From assembly GCA_013697705.1 (NCBI GenBank), contig JACCWJ010000028.1:1-45249 (forward strand): DNA of 45,249 nucleotides, in the 5' to 3' direction. Both the position numbers and the translations under genes were made by a program. The DNA is from Gammaproteobacteria bacterium. GTDB taxonomy: Bacteria > Pseudomonadota > Gammaproteobacteria > UBA6002. The notes beneath the pieces were generated by a model. The model did no database searches, was not told the DNA's origin, and saw nothing but the letters and a program-made list of their open reading frames with translations. This document shows positions 1 to 8,206 of the stretch, piece after piece (position 1 is the first letter of the stretch; each line of letters begins with the position of its first letter).

Positions 1-218
1 TGGATAACTCTCGCAAGCTCGAGTTACCCACATACCCACAGGCTCAACAAATATTTTATTAATTTTAAGAGGGTGATATCTCCTAAAATTTAATTGGTTG
101 CTGGTCTAGACATGGGGGTCACTTAAAGCTGAATATTTCCCTATCAAGTGAACGGTGGAGCTTTTTTCTCATTTATCTCTTTTTCTGGGAAGTTTCAGTT
201 TGAACCAAAGGGGGCAGC

Positions 219-1373
219 ATGACAATTAAGTTTTCAAAATTAACTAGAGCTAATATGCGTAAGTTATTGGTAAATGAAAAAATAATTGAACATTGGATAA
301 TCTTTGAGCGATTGGAAAATGGCGATGGCCGCTACACAGTCAACATCATGGTTGATGGTCAACGCGTTCATCGTGTAATTGGTAAGGAATCAGATGGTAC
401 TACCAGAACTCAAACAGAAGCCTTTATCGCAAAGGTAAAGCAAGAAGCAAAATTAGGTCGTCTAAATTTACCAAGAGGACGAAAACTTACTTTTATTTTC
501 AAAGAAGCTGCTGAAAAATATTTAGAAAGACAAGTCGCAGAGGGAGCTAAAAATTTAAAGAAAAAACAACATCACTTACGATTACACCTAATTCCTTTTT
601 TTGGTGAACTCCCTCTCAATAAAATTGCTAATTTTAACATTGAGCAATATAAGAAATTGCGTTTAGAACAGGGTGCAAAGCATTCTACCATTAATCGCGA
701 ATTATCAGTTTTATCACATTTATTTACGAAAGCAATTGAATGGAATTGGTTAGACACAAAGCCCGCCACCATTAGACGTTTAAAAGAAGAGCAAACCCGG
801 ATTACCTATTTAACAACTGAGCAAGTTGAACGATTAATAGAAGCAGCTAAACAGGATCAAAATCCAGTCATCTATCCATTCGTTGTGATTGGTTTAGAGA
901 CAGCGATGCGTCGCAGCGAGATACTCAGTATTCGTCTAGAGCACATCGACCTCAATCGTAAGATCATTTACATCCCACAAGCCAAAGCGGGTGCGAGAGA
1001 GCAACCTATTACTACTTATCTGACCAATTTCTTGAAGACATACATTGGGTCTATAGATCCACAGATTTGGCTTTTTCCAGCCACGAAATCAAGCACTGGT
1101 CACGTTATGAATATTGAAAAGGCTTTCCGAAGAGTTGTGATGAGAGCTGATTTGGATCCTAAACAAGTAGTGCGACACACACTACGACACACAGCCATCA
1201 CTCATCTTGTTCAAGCTGGAGTTGATTTACCGACCGTTAAGAGGATCTCAGGACATAAAACTTTACAGATGGTCGAACGTTATAGTCATCAAAACGGCGC
1301 TCACATACAGGAGGCTATGGATAAGTTGGAACAGCGCTATCGAGGTGACGACAAGAAATCAGTCATTACTTGA
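219..1373 (+). CDS. Tyrosine recombinase / phage-type integrase
   Basis: The 384-residue protein has the layout of tyrosine recombinases that integrate phages and islands. An N-terminal arm-binding part covers residues 1-95, a core-binding SAM-like helical domain about 95-185 (including LNKIANFNIEQYKKLRLEQG), and the catalytic domain 195-370. The catalytic set is visible: Arg231 in TAMRRSEIL, His320-x-x-Arg323 in HTLRHTAITHL, His346 in SGHKT and the nucleophile Tyr355 in VERYSHQ. The gene therefore looks intact and potentially active. The ATG at 219 follows a good ribosome binding site (AAGGGGGC). It would catalyse strand exchange between attachment sites by a 3'-phosphotyrosyl intermediate. 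Its attachment site could not be located in this window, and no excisionase gene was recognised nearby. Confidence 0.93.
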   Translation: MTIKFSKLTRANMRKLLVNEKIIEHWIIFERLENGDGRYTVNIMVDGQRVHRVIGKESDGTTRTQTEAFIAKVKQEAKLGRLNLPRGRKLTFIFKEAAEKYLERQVAEGAKNLKKKQHHLRLHLIPFFGELPLNKIANFNIEQYKKLRLEQGAKHSTINRELSVLSHLFTKAIEWNWLDTKPATIRRLKEEQTRITYLTTEQVERLIEAAKQDQNPVIYPFVVIGLETAMRRSEILSIRLEHIDLNRKIIYIPQAKAGAREQPITTYLTNFLKTYIGSIDPQIWLFPATKSSTGHVMNIEKAFRRVVMRADLDPKQVVRHTLRHTAITHLVQAGVDLPTVKRISGHKTLQMVERYSHQNGAHIQEAMDKLEQRYRGDDKKSVIT

Positions 1374-1435
1374 TTATTTGATTTGGAATACAGGCAATTT
1401 ATGCCTTGTTCAAAGCTAACTCAAAGGACAAACAA

Positions 1436-1696
1436 ATGAATAAAGAAACAGCTGTTGTTCTTTTCAAAGAGAAGACTGTTCGGCGTATATGGCATAACGA
1501 AGAGTGGTGGTTTAGTGTAGTTGATGTGTGTTCAGTATTAACAGATAGCCTTGATGCTGGTTCTTATTGGAGAAAGTTAAAGCAAAGGATTATCAAAGAA
1601 GGCAGCGAGGTCGTGACATTTTGTCACGGACTCAAATTGGAAAAAGTCGAAAAGAGCCAAAACACGGTCCTCCCAATTACACATTGGGCTAATTAG
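1436..1696 (+). pseudogene. Truncated BRO-N domain protein
   Basis: The 86 codons from the ATG at 1436 read MNKETAVVLFKEKTVRRIWH and continue with EEWWFSVVDVCSVLTDS and YWRKLKQRIIKEGSEVVTFC. This is the start of the BRO-N (Bro family, N-terminal) domain found in prophage antirepressor-like and DNA-damage-inducible bacterial proteins. In the family the segment after the conserved LK(L/M) continues through a further 100-200 residues. Here the similarity stops near residue 68 and the frame ends after KVEKSQNTVLPITHWAN, so most of the domain is missing. It is best read as a degraded or deleted gene left by the mobile element that also carries the integrase 62 bases upstream. Bro proteins bind DNA and are thought to modulate prophage gene expression; this fragment is unlikely to work. 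Confidence 0.65.
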
Positions 1697-1788
1697 TGTC
1701 GCACTCATCTACCCAGAGGACATGTAGACTTTGGCATGAAATTGTTTGCTCTTAGCTGTTAGTACAGGTTAAATGCTATCTAATCAAT

Positions 1789-1818
1789 TTGCAAAGTTAG
1801 GGTGGGTGGGATTATAAT
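1789..1818 (+). promoter_or_regulatory. Predicted sigma-70 promoter of the Abi-family gene
   Basis: TTGCAA (1789-1794), an 18-base spacer and a perfect TATAAT (1813-1818) precede the Abi gene. Transcription would begin near 1825, giving a leader of about 53 bases before the ATG at 1878. The gene therefore appears to be its own transcription unit rather than an extension of the integrase transcript. Confidence 0.5.
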
Positions 1819-1832
1819 ATTTATTAACCATG

Positions 1833-1868
1833 CCCGCCACGCCTCTCAACGATGCGCACCAAGGCGGG
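1833..1868 (+). promoter_or_regulatory. Leader hairpin that includes the Abi gene ribosome binding site
   Basis: CCCGCC (1833-1838) is complementary to GGCGGG (1863-1868). GGCGGG lies 9 bases before the ATG at 1878 and is the best candidate Shine-Dalgarno sequence. Folding would occlude it. A T-run follows the 3' arm, so the same structure could also act as a weak terminator. The effect on expression is inferred. Confidence 0.35.
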
Positions 1869-1877
1869 TTATTTTTT

Positions 1878-2789
1878 ATGAGTGATTCACAAAAAAGAAA
1901 ATACACTAAGCTCCCACTTAGTGTTGAAGATCAAGTTTCCTTCCTTAAACAGCAAGGTCTAATCATCAACAATTTGGCTTATGCTAGTCAGATATTAGAA
2001 GCTGTAAGCTTTTATCGGTTATCAGGATATACATTACCTTTTAAGGAACCACATACTCTAGGACCAAGGAAGTTTAAAACAAGTGTAACCTTTGAACTAA
2101 TTTGGCATATCTACCAATTTGATAAGGAATTACGCCTATTAGTTTCTGATGCAATTGAAGCAATTGAGATTGCATTCAGAACCAGCCTTGTTAATAAAAT
2201 GAGCATACTCTATGGTGGTCACTGGTATCTTGAGAAGCATCATTTTAAGAATCCAAAGCAGCATTCTTTATTTATTAAAGCAGTGGACCAAATTATTCGT
2301 GATAAATCAGAAGTATTTATCAAACATTATTATGAACATTACAGCAATCCATTTTATCCGCCAGTTTGGATGTTGGCCGAATGTCTCTCCTTTGGTACGT
2401 GTTCTAAATTATTTAGAAATTTAAAATCTGTTGCCGATAAAAAAAGCATTTCAGAAATTTTTCAACAACATCCCACTGTCATTGACTCTTGGATGGCGTC
2501 ATTAACTTATACAAGAAATTTATGTGCACATCATTCACGTTTATGGAATAGATGGTTTGTGATTTCACCTTTGTTACCAAAAAACGACCCCGTTGCAAGT
2601 AGAATAGGGGTGAAAGATTTTAGTTTTTACCGCGTGGCATATATTTTAGATAAATTGATTACTTCATTTTCGGTTAATTCGTCTTGGAAAAAAAGGCTAA
2701 ATAAACTTTTTGACAATTATCCTGATGTACCCTTTCACATGATGGGCTTTTCAAAAGAGTGGGGGAAGGATAGTTTTTGGGATTTATAG
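1878..2789 (+). CDS. Abi_2 (AbiD/AbiF-like) abortive infection protein with HEPN motif
   Basis: The 303-residue protein shows the Abi_2 family pattern: KLPLSVEDQVSFLKQQGLII near the N-terminus, SFYRLSGYTLPF, a central IWHIYQFDKELRLLVSDAIE-type helix, and near the C-terminus the R-x4-H motif RNLCAHHSRLWNR (Arg213, His218). R-x4-6-H is the catalytic signature of HEPN ribonucleases, and Abi_2 proteins have been placed in that superfamily. Known relatives (lactococcal AbiD, AbiF) abort phage infection, so an RNase-type anti-phage role is the likely function; the target is unknown. I chose the ATG at 1878 over an upstream one at 1830 because family similarity starts there and the upstream codons overlap the leader hairpin. 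It sits alone, with no recognisable antitoxin partner, next to the integrase block. Confidence 0.82.
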   Translation: MSDSQKRKYTKLPLSVEDQVSFLKQQGLIINNLAYASQILEAVSFYRLSGYTLPFKEPHTLGPRKFKTSVTFELIWHIYQFDKELRLLVSDAIEAIEIAFRTSLVNKMSILYGGHWYLEKHHFKNPKQHSLFIKAVDQIIRDKSEVFIKHYYEHYSNPFYPPVWMLAECLSFGTCSKLFRNLKSVADKKSISEIFQQHPTVIDSWMASLTYTRNLCAHHSRLWNRWFVISPLLPKNDPVASRIGVKDFSFYRVAYILDKLITSFSVNSSWKKRLNKLFDNYPDVPFHMMGFSKEWGKDSFWDL

Positions 2790-2929
2790 ATAAAAAAAAG
2801 TTGGAAACCGTTGGTACGAAACTCAGAATTGATAAAAGTTTTTCTATTATTTTTTTATACAGCCATTGGACAAGGCGAATTTCTAGACTTGATCTCCTTG
2901 TTTCTATAAAAAAATGCTGGATACAGATG

Positions 2930-4372
2930 CTACGTTTGCGTCAGCTGATGGGAAGCGTCAGTTGAATTAGACGAATTGTTTGATGATGGCAATGAACAAG
3001 GAGCATAAACAGGATGCGTAGCTGAGGGTGATGTATTGTATGTAGATATTAATTGCGCCATTGATTTATTGCTACTTTCAAAATAATGTTCATTGTTGTT
3101 AACTAGTTTTCCTGTAATTATTGAATCAAGTCGGTCATAAAAATTGTAATGTTTGATAAGATAATCAGCAACCACAGGCCATATCTCCATCATCTTCGGG
3201 AGATCAAGTTTTTTATACTTTTCATAAATTTCTTGTAGGTCCTTTTGAATGACATAACGATCGACACGTTGACACCATGCAGAGAGATTTTCAAAATAGG
3301 TCACGAAATCATGTTTAATTTTTTCTGGGAGATCTAGATTTTTTATGATTTTGATTAATGATCGGAGAGTATCTTCCTTAGCGCCAGCATTTGTTGAATG
3401 ATAATAAGGTAATGATTTAGCAGATATTGCAAGCTCAAGTGTGTTATCTCCTGATACTCCATCAAACATAGATTGTTGATGCATGGTTAAGTATGATTTG
3501 TCGCTTACTTTATAATTGTCAAATATGTATATTGATCTACTGCCATTTGGGTTAACAACAAAAGAAGAAATTTGTTTAGTCAGTCCGTTTATTTTTGTTA
3601 CTTCTTTAATGGAAGAATTCATAAAATAAGGATCTTTTGATGTGAAGCTTTCTAAATCTTCAAAATAATCATCACCTTGTTCACCCGATAAACTAACAAT
3701 AATATTTTTATTTATTGGCAAGTTATCATTAATTGCAAGTAACTCTAACATCCGGGTAAATGGTAATCGTTTATTGAAATAAGCTGGAATTAAAATATTA
3801 TTAGAAAATAAATCATCAGCATTATTTGATTGTGTAAAGGTTAGCAAATCGTTAGCAAACAACGGATCATTTTCTTGAAAAACTTGTAGCGCCTCTACAC
3901 TGTTAACTTTGTTGATGTGTTCTAATTTAAGTCCAAAGGCTTCACCCCCAAGCCCAAGTGAAAACGTTGGCAGGTTAGAGAATGAGGAGGTGCGTTCGTG
4001 CTCACCTATATATGTTACTTTAACATCGGGATTAAAATGTTTTTTAAAGTCATCATCTCTATCTACAATACCTCTATCAGCTGAGATTCTAATGATTTGT
4101 TCGGCTTCCTTAAGATCATTAATTAATGATTGGTCATTTAAAAAATCTTTTTTAAAATCTTTCTGAGTACTTAAGTAGAATTTTACTCCTAGGTTTATTA
4201 AGCACTGTTCAAAATAAGAGATAGTCTCCTTCCATTGAGTAGCAACTAAGATTACAAATTCAAAGCCATTCATACTTTGTTTGCTTTTCAGAGCCTTAAC
4301 TATGCCTAATAAATGGTGAAAATCGCCGGTGCCGTCGCCAAGAACAGTTGTGCTTAATATAATTTTTCTCAT
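2930..4372 (-). CDS. Unrecognised 480-residue protein, candidate Dot/Icm effector
   Basis: I do not recognise a family. The N-terminus (MRKIILSTTVLGDGTGDFHH followed by LLGIVKALKSK) looks like the first strand, glycine loop and helix of a Rossmann-like fold such as GT-B glycosyltransferases, but no catalytic motif confirms this. There is no signal peptide or membrane segment. The last 40 residues are rich in Ser, Thr, Asn and Pro and end SSNSTDASHQLTQT, with a hydrophobic residue at -4. This fits Dot/Icm C-terminal translocation signals, which are short and polar with a hydrophobic residue at -3 or -4. The promoter carries a PmrA-like double TTAA box (4428-4447) with the same geometry as the one before the 1435-residue gene. 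The gene lies between the integrase block and tRNA-Asn, so it may be horizontally acquired. An effector role is inference. Confidence 0.6.
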   Translation of the reverse strand: MRKIILSTTVLGDGTGDFHHLLGIVKALKSKQSMNGFEFVILVATQWKETISYFEQCLINLGVKFYLSTQKDFKKDFLNDQSLINDLKEAEQIIRISADRGIVDRDDDFKKHFNPDVKVTYIGEHERTSSFSNLPTFSLGLGGEAFGLKLEHINKVNSVEALQVFQENDPLFANDLLTFTQSNNADDLFSNNILIPAYFNKRLPFTRMLELLAINDNLPINKNIIVSLSGEQGDDYFEDLESFTSKDPYFMNSSIKEVTKINGLTKQISSFVVNPNGSRSIYIFDNYKVSDKSYLTMHQQSMFDGVSGDNTLELAISAKSLPYYHSTNAGAKEDTLRSLIKIIKNLDLPEKIKHDFVTYFENLSAWCQRVDRYVIQKDLQEIYEKYKKLDLPKMMEIWPVVADYLIKHYNFYDRLDSIITGKLVNNNEHYFESSNKSMAQLISTYNTSPSATHPVYAPCSLPSSNNSSNSTDASHQLTQT

Positions 4373-4414
4373 ATATAAAAACCTGTGATAAATTGAATGT
4401 GATTATATCCAGCC

Positions 4415-4447
4415 ATTCTAGATAAATTACCTTAATTAAATATTAAA
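4415..4447 (-). promoter_or_regulatory. PmrA-like box and -10 element before the 480-residue gene
   Basis: Read on the minus strand, TTTAATATTTAATTAAGGTA (4447-4428) gives two TTAA cores 11 bp apart. After the second core come 11 bases and then TAGAAT (4420-4415). The PmrA consensus of Legionella and Coxiella is two CTTAATATT half-sites separated by 2 bases. The first half matches 8 of 9 positions and the second 5 of 9, mainly the TTAA core. A second possible -10 (TATAAT) lies closer to the gene, at about 4403-4408. Confidence 0.45.
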
Positions 4448-4604
4448 AAATAACAATAAATTATAGCTTAAGAATTAGAGTGCTCTGTGCTTAAGCTGTG
4501 CCCCCTGAATTGGGAAAGAGCCGCAAGATCGACATAATTACACAGGAATTACGCATTGAGTTAATTAGTAGTGAAGGGAAGAGTGGCTAAGTCATTGATT
4601 ATAT

Positions 4605-4680
<76 letters not shown>

Positions 4681-4736
4681 ATGAATCGTATACTACTTGT
4701 GCATATTGGGTTGGTCAATAGCTTTTACAAGAATTA

Positions 4737-5933
4737 TTAGCTACTTACCTTGGCTTTAACCGCCTGTTCTATGCGATCCATCGCTTTATGTAAAGAGTGC
4801 AAACTCGTGGCGTAAGAAAGTCGCAGATATCCAGGGCAGCCAAAGGCGGAACCTGGCACGACGGCGACTTCGGCTTCATTCAAAAGAAAATCAGCCAGCT
4901 CGATGTCTGAATTTAAACCGAGTTGCTCCATTAATTTTATTGCGCAGGGGAACGCATAGAACGTGCCATCTGCAGGAAGGCATTCAAATCCTTCCATTGA
5001 GTTAAGTGATTGGACAACATAATCATGACGCTCTTTAAAAGCGCTCACCATCTTTATTAACTCACGTGTATCACCTTCAAGCGCAGCTTGGGCCGCTACT
5101 TGAGCAATCGAATTTGGGTTAGAGGTGCTTTGTGATTGGATTTTTTTCATGGCGTTAATAATGGGTGTTGCACCAGCAGCGTACCCTATGCGCCAGCCAG
5201 TCATTGCATAGGCTTTAGAGACGCCATTCACCACAATAGTTCGATCATATAGTTGAGGACACACATTGATAATGTTGCTAAAAGGCTCGTCGCGCCAGAG
5301 AATATGTTCATAAATATCATCCGTCACAATCATGACGTGGGGATGTTTCATTAAAACATCGCCTAAAGCAATCAATTCATCGCTGCTGTAAGCCACGCCG
5401 GTAGGATTTGAAGGGCTATTAAGTACAAAAAGCCGAGTCTTGGGCGTAATCGCTTTATCAAGCTGCTCAGGGCTAATTTTGAAACCATCTTGAATGTCTG
5501 TATAAATAATTACCGGTGTCGCATCGGCAAGTAGGGCCATATCAGGATATGAAACCCAGTAGGGAGCGGAAATAATTACTTCATCGCCTTTATTAAGTAA
5601 GGCTTGGAATAAGTTATATAAACTTTGTTTTGCCCCATTAGAAACAAGAATTTGGTTAAGAGAGTATTGCAGGTTATTTTCGCGAGCAAATTTGCTTACA
5701 ATCGCTTTTTTTAAACTGGGAATTCCGTCTACTGCCGTATACTTGGTGAAGCCATCATGGATCGCTTTAATCGCTGCTTCCTTAATATGGTCGGGCGTAT
5801 CGAAATCAGGCTCGCCAAGTCCAAGATCAATAATATCTTTACCACTTGCCTTGAGTTCTGTTGCTCGATTAGACACAGCCAGCGTAGGAGAGGGCTTAAC
5901 CGCTTCGACCTTTTCAGAAAGGATGATGTTCAT
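4737..5933 (-). CDS. aspC: Aspartate aminotransferase (class I/II, subgroup Ib)
   Basis: The 398-residue PLP enzyme transfers the amino group between aspartate and 2-oxoglutarate to make oxaloacetate and glutamate in the cytoplasm. Motifs: the N-terminal IDLGLGEPDFDTP (37-47) and KYTAVDGIPSLKKAI of the Ib subgroup, NSPSNPTGVAYS (172-183), VTDDIYEHILW (203-213), the PLP-binding Lys240 in SKAYAMTGWRIGY, and the substrate-carboxylate Arg in GYLRLSYATS near the C-terminus. Length is normal for Ib enzymes, which differ from the enterobacterial AspC. Some members of this subgroup also accept prephenate or aromatic substrates, which sequence alone cannot exclude. The start follows AGGA 9 bases upstream. 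It is transcribed away from uvrB, with a palindrome in the shared 220-base region. Confidence 0.93.
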   Translation of the reverse strand: MNIILSEKVEAVKPSPTLAVSNRATELKASGKDIIDLGLGEPDFDTPDHIKEAAIKAIHDGFTKYTAVDGIPSLKKAIVSKFARENNLQYSLNQILVSNGAKQSLYNLFQALLNKGDEVIISAPYWVSYPDMALLADATPVIIYTDIQDGFKISPEQLDKAITPKTRLFVLNSPSNPTGVAYSSDELIALGDVLMKHPHVMIVTDDIYEHILWRDEPFSNIINVCPQLYDRTIVVNGVSKAYAMTGWRIGYAAGATPIINAMKKIQSQSTSNPNSIAQVAAQAALEGDTRELIKMVSAFKERHDYVVQSLNSMEGFECLPADGTFYAFPCAIKLMEQLGLNSDIELADFLLNEAEVAVVPGSAFGCPGYLRLSYATSLHSLHKAMDRIEQAVKAKVSS

Positions 5934-5966
5934 AGTCCGGTATCCTGTTAGTTGACTTAGGCTAGC

Positions 5967-5989
5967 TTATAGTCAAAATTCGACTATAA
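5967..5989. promoter_or_regulatory. Perfect interrupted palindrome (possible operator) between aspC and uvrB
   Basis: TTATAGTC-AAAATTC-GACTATAA has 8-bp arms that match exactly, with a 7-base spacer. The right arm contains TATAA of a plus-strand TATAAT (5985-5990), a possible uvrB -10. A minus-strand TTGACT at 5976-5971, a possible aspC -35, overlaps the left arm. Symmetry and promoter overlap suggest a repressor site, but I cannot name the regulator. It does not match the LexA box. Confidence 0.45.
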
Positions 5990-6153
5990 TGTACAATTAC
6001 TGCAATTTATTGATGTTTAAACCGCGGACTTACTGAGTTCACCTAAGCTCATTTTTTTGAGACTTCACTGATATGCCGCATGACGCAATTATTCAATCCT
6101 AAAGAAGAATAATAATCTTTAGGTCCCAATATTTAAAGCACTAAATCGAGTTT

Positions 6154-8154
6154 ATGAGTAGAAAATTTATAATTGAATCCAAGTTTGACCCTGCAGGTGA
6201 TCAGCCGCGGGCTATAAAAGAAATGGTGCATGGTCTGGAGAGTGGCTTATACCGGCAAACGTTGCTAGGGGTGACCGGTTCCGGTAAAACCTACACGATC
6301 GCCCATGTCATTGAAAAAGTACAACGTCCCACAATTATCATCGCTCCCAATAAAACGTTAGCAGCGCAGCTTTATAGTGAGATGAAAGGGTTTTTCCCCC
6401 GTAATGCGGTAGCGTATTTTGTCTCTTATTATGATTATTATCAGCCCGAAGCTTATGTCCCTTCCTCCGATACTTATATAGAAAAAGACGCTTCTATTAA
6501 TGAGCAAATTGAGCAGATGCGTTTATCCGCGACGAAGGCCTTATTAGAAAGGAAGGACACTATTATCGTCGCGACGGTTTCTGCTATTTATGGTTTGGGA
6601 GATCCCCAATCTTACCTGAGCATGGTGCTTCATATCAGCGTTGGGGAGCATATAGACCAACGTGCTATCCTGCGTCGACTTGCAGAGATGCAGTACAAAC
6701 GCAATGATATGGATTTTAGACGCGCGACTTATCGCGTTCGCGGAGATGTCATAGATATTTATCCCGCTGAGTCTGATTATGAAGCGGTGCGTGTGGAGCT
6801 TTTTGATGATGAAGTGGAATCAATAAGCCTCTTTGATCCCCTGACTGGGGAAGTTTTAAAAAAAACGCCACGCACCACCATTTTCCCCAAAACGCACTAT
6901 GTAACCCCCCGTCAACAATTATTAGATACTATCGATCTTATCAAGGGAGAGCTTCGTGAAAGGTTGGAGCATCTGCGGTCAATAGACAAATTGGTCGAAG
7001 CTCAGAGGCTGGAACAACGTACTTTATACGATATTGAGATGATTTTAGAGATGGGCTATTGTTCTGGCATTGAAAATTATTCGCGGTATTTGTCAGGGCG
7101 TAAGCCGGGAGAACCACCACCCACATTAATGGATTATCTCCCTGCGAATGGTCTTATTGTGATTGATGAGTCGCATGTAACGGTGCCCCAGTTGTCAGCC
7201 ATGTATCATGGCGATAGGTCTCGAAAAACAACCTTGGTGGAATATGGTTTTCGGTTACCTTCTGCATTGGATAACAGACCCTTACATTTTGATGAGTTTT
7301 GTAAGATATCCCCGCAGACCATTTTTGCTTCAGCTACGCCAGGCATTTATGAACTAGAAAATTCTGATCAAATATCAGAACTTGTGGTAAGGCCCACCGG
7401 TTTGATCGATCCAGAAATTGAAGTAAGACCGGTGCGTACCCAAGTGGATGATGTATTATCCGAAATTAAAAAACGTACCGCTTTGAAGGAACGTGTTTTG
7501 ATTACGACGCTTACTAAGAGAATGTCCGAAGATTTAACCGATTATCTTTTAGAGCATGGTATTAAAGTCAGGTATCTTCATTCTGATATTGATACTGTTG
7601 AGCGTGTAGAAATTTTACGAGATTTAAGACTCGGTGTATTCGATGTTCTCGTTGGTATTAATTTATTACGAGAAGGTTTAGATTTACCTGAAGTATCCTT
7701 GGTCGCCATTCTTGATGCAGATAAACAAGGATTTTTACGTTCAGAACGATCTCTGATACAAACAATTGGGCGTGCTGCACGAAACATTAACGGGCGAGTT
7801 ATTATGTATGCTGATACCATTACGCCAGCGATGCAAAAAGCGATCGATGAAACCGACCGACGGCGAATGCTACAAAGAGATTACAACGTACAACATGGCA
7901 TTACGCCAAGGGGAATAGAAAAAGCGATAAAAGATATTCTTGATACAGCTATTTCTCAAGAAGGATCGAAAAAACTCCTCATAGCAGAAGAAGCCGAAAA
8001 ATATAACGCATTATCTCCCTTACAACTTTCTAAAGAAATTAAAACTTTAGAAGAGAAAATGTTCATTCATGCAAAAAATTTAGAATTTGAAGAAGCAGCC
8101 AGGATACGTGATGATATTCGGAAGATTCGTGAAGTAATGTTAAGGAATTCGTAA
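6154..8154 (+). CDS. uvrB: Excinuclease ABC subunit B
   Basis: UvrB (666 residues; E. coli 673) is the damage-verification helicase of nucleotide excision repair. It receives DNA from UvrA and recruits UvrC. Visible motifs are Walker A GVTGSGKT (39-46), the beta-hairpin region [11 protein letters not shown], helicase motif [29 protein letters not shown] (motif V), QTIGRAARN (motif VI), and the C-terminal UVR motif ([20 protein letters not shown], about 625-660) that contacts UvrC. The N-terminal [12 protein letters not shown] is the family start, which supports the ATG at 6154. The leader from the predicted -10 at 5985 would be about 155 bases. No LexA box is visible upstream, so SOS control in the E. 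coli manner is not supported. Confidence 0.98.
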   Translation: MSRKFIIESKFDPAGDQPRAIKEMVHGLESGLYRQTLLGVTGSGKTYTIAHVIEKVQRPTIIIAPNKTLAAQLYSEMKGFFPRNAVAYFVSYYDYYQPEAYVPSSDTYIEKDASINEQIEQMRLSATKALLERKDTIIVATVSAIYGLGDPQSYLSMVLHISVGEHIDQRAILRRLAEMQYKRNDMDFRRATYRVRGDVIDIYPAESDYEAVRVELFDDEVESISLFDPLTGEVLKKTPRTTIFPKTHYVTPRQQLLDTIDLIKGELRERLEHLRSIDKLVEAQRLEQRTLYDIEMILEMGYCSGIENYSRYLSGRKPGEPPPTLMDYLPANGLIVIDESHVTVPQLSAMYHGDRSRKTTLVEYGFRLPSALDNRPLHFDEFCKISPQTIFASATPGIYELENSDQISELVVRPTGLIDPEIEVRPVRTQVDDVLSEIKKRTALKERVLITTLTKRMSEDLTDYLLEHGIKVRYLHSDIDTVERVEILRDLRLGVFDVLVGINLLREGLDLPEVSLVAILDADKQGFLRSERSLIQTIGRAARNINGRVIMYADTITPAMQKAIDETDRRRMLQRDYNVQHGITPRGIEKAIKDILDTAISQEGSKKLLIAEEAEKYNALSPLQLSKEIKTLEEKMFIHAKNLEFEEAARIRDDIRKIREVMLRNS

Positions 8155-8206
8155 ATCAGTACTTGGTGAGGACGTTCATATTGAGGCTGAACACACCTAC
8201 CGGAAT

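Larger units (their letters stand above)
219..2789. mobile_element. Probable remnant of an integrated genomic island (integrase, BRO-N fragment, Abi gene)
   Basis: A tyrosine recombinase, a truncated BRO-N gene and an Abi_2-type gene lie together on the plus strand. This is a typical phage or island cargo set and differs from the housekeeping genes that follow the tRNA-Asn gene at 4605-4680. The unknown gene at 2930-4372 may belong to the same block. No duplicate of the tRNA-Asn 3' end (the usual attachment core) was found in the first 600 bases, so the borders are not defined and the left edge may lie outside the window. Membership is inferred from gene content and position. Confidence 0.4.

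Noticed and set aside
1-218. Terminator or RNA gene at the left edge (AAAGCT...AGCTTTTTT, about 126-167)
   Set aside because: The possible stem is only about 6 bp with a loop of more than 30 bases; nothing else in this stretch is recognisable.
2777-2965. A 62-codon plus-strand frame after the Abi gene
   Set aside because: It overlaps the ends of both neighbours and has no conserved features.
5934-6153. LexA (SOS) box before uvrB
   Set aside because: No CTGT-N8-ACAG type site was found; the palindrome present has a different sequence and spacing.
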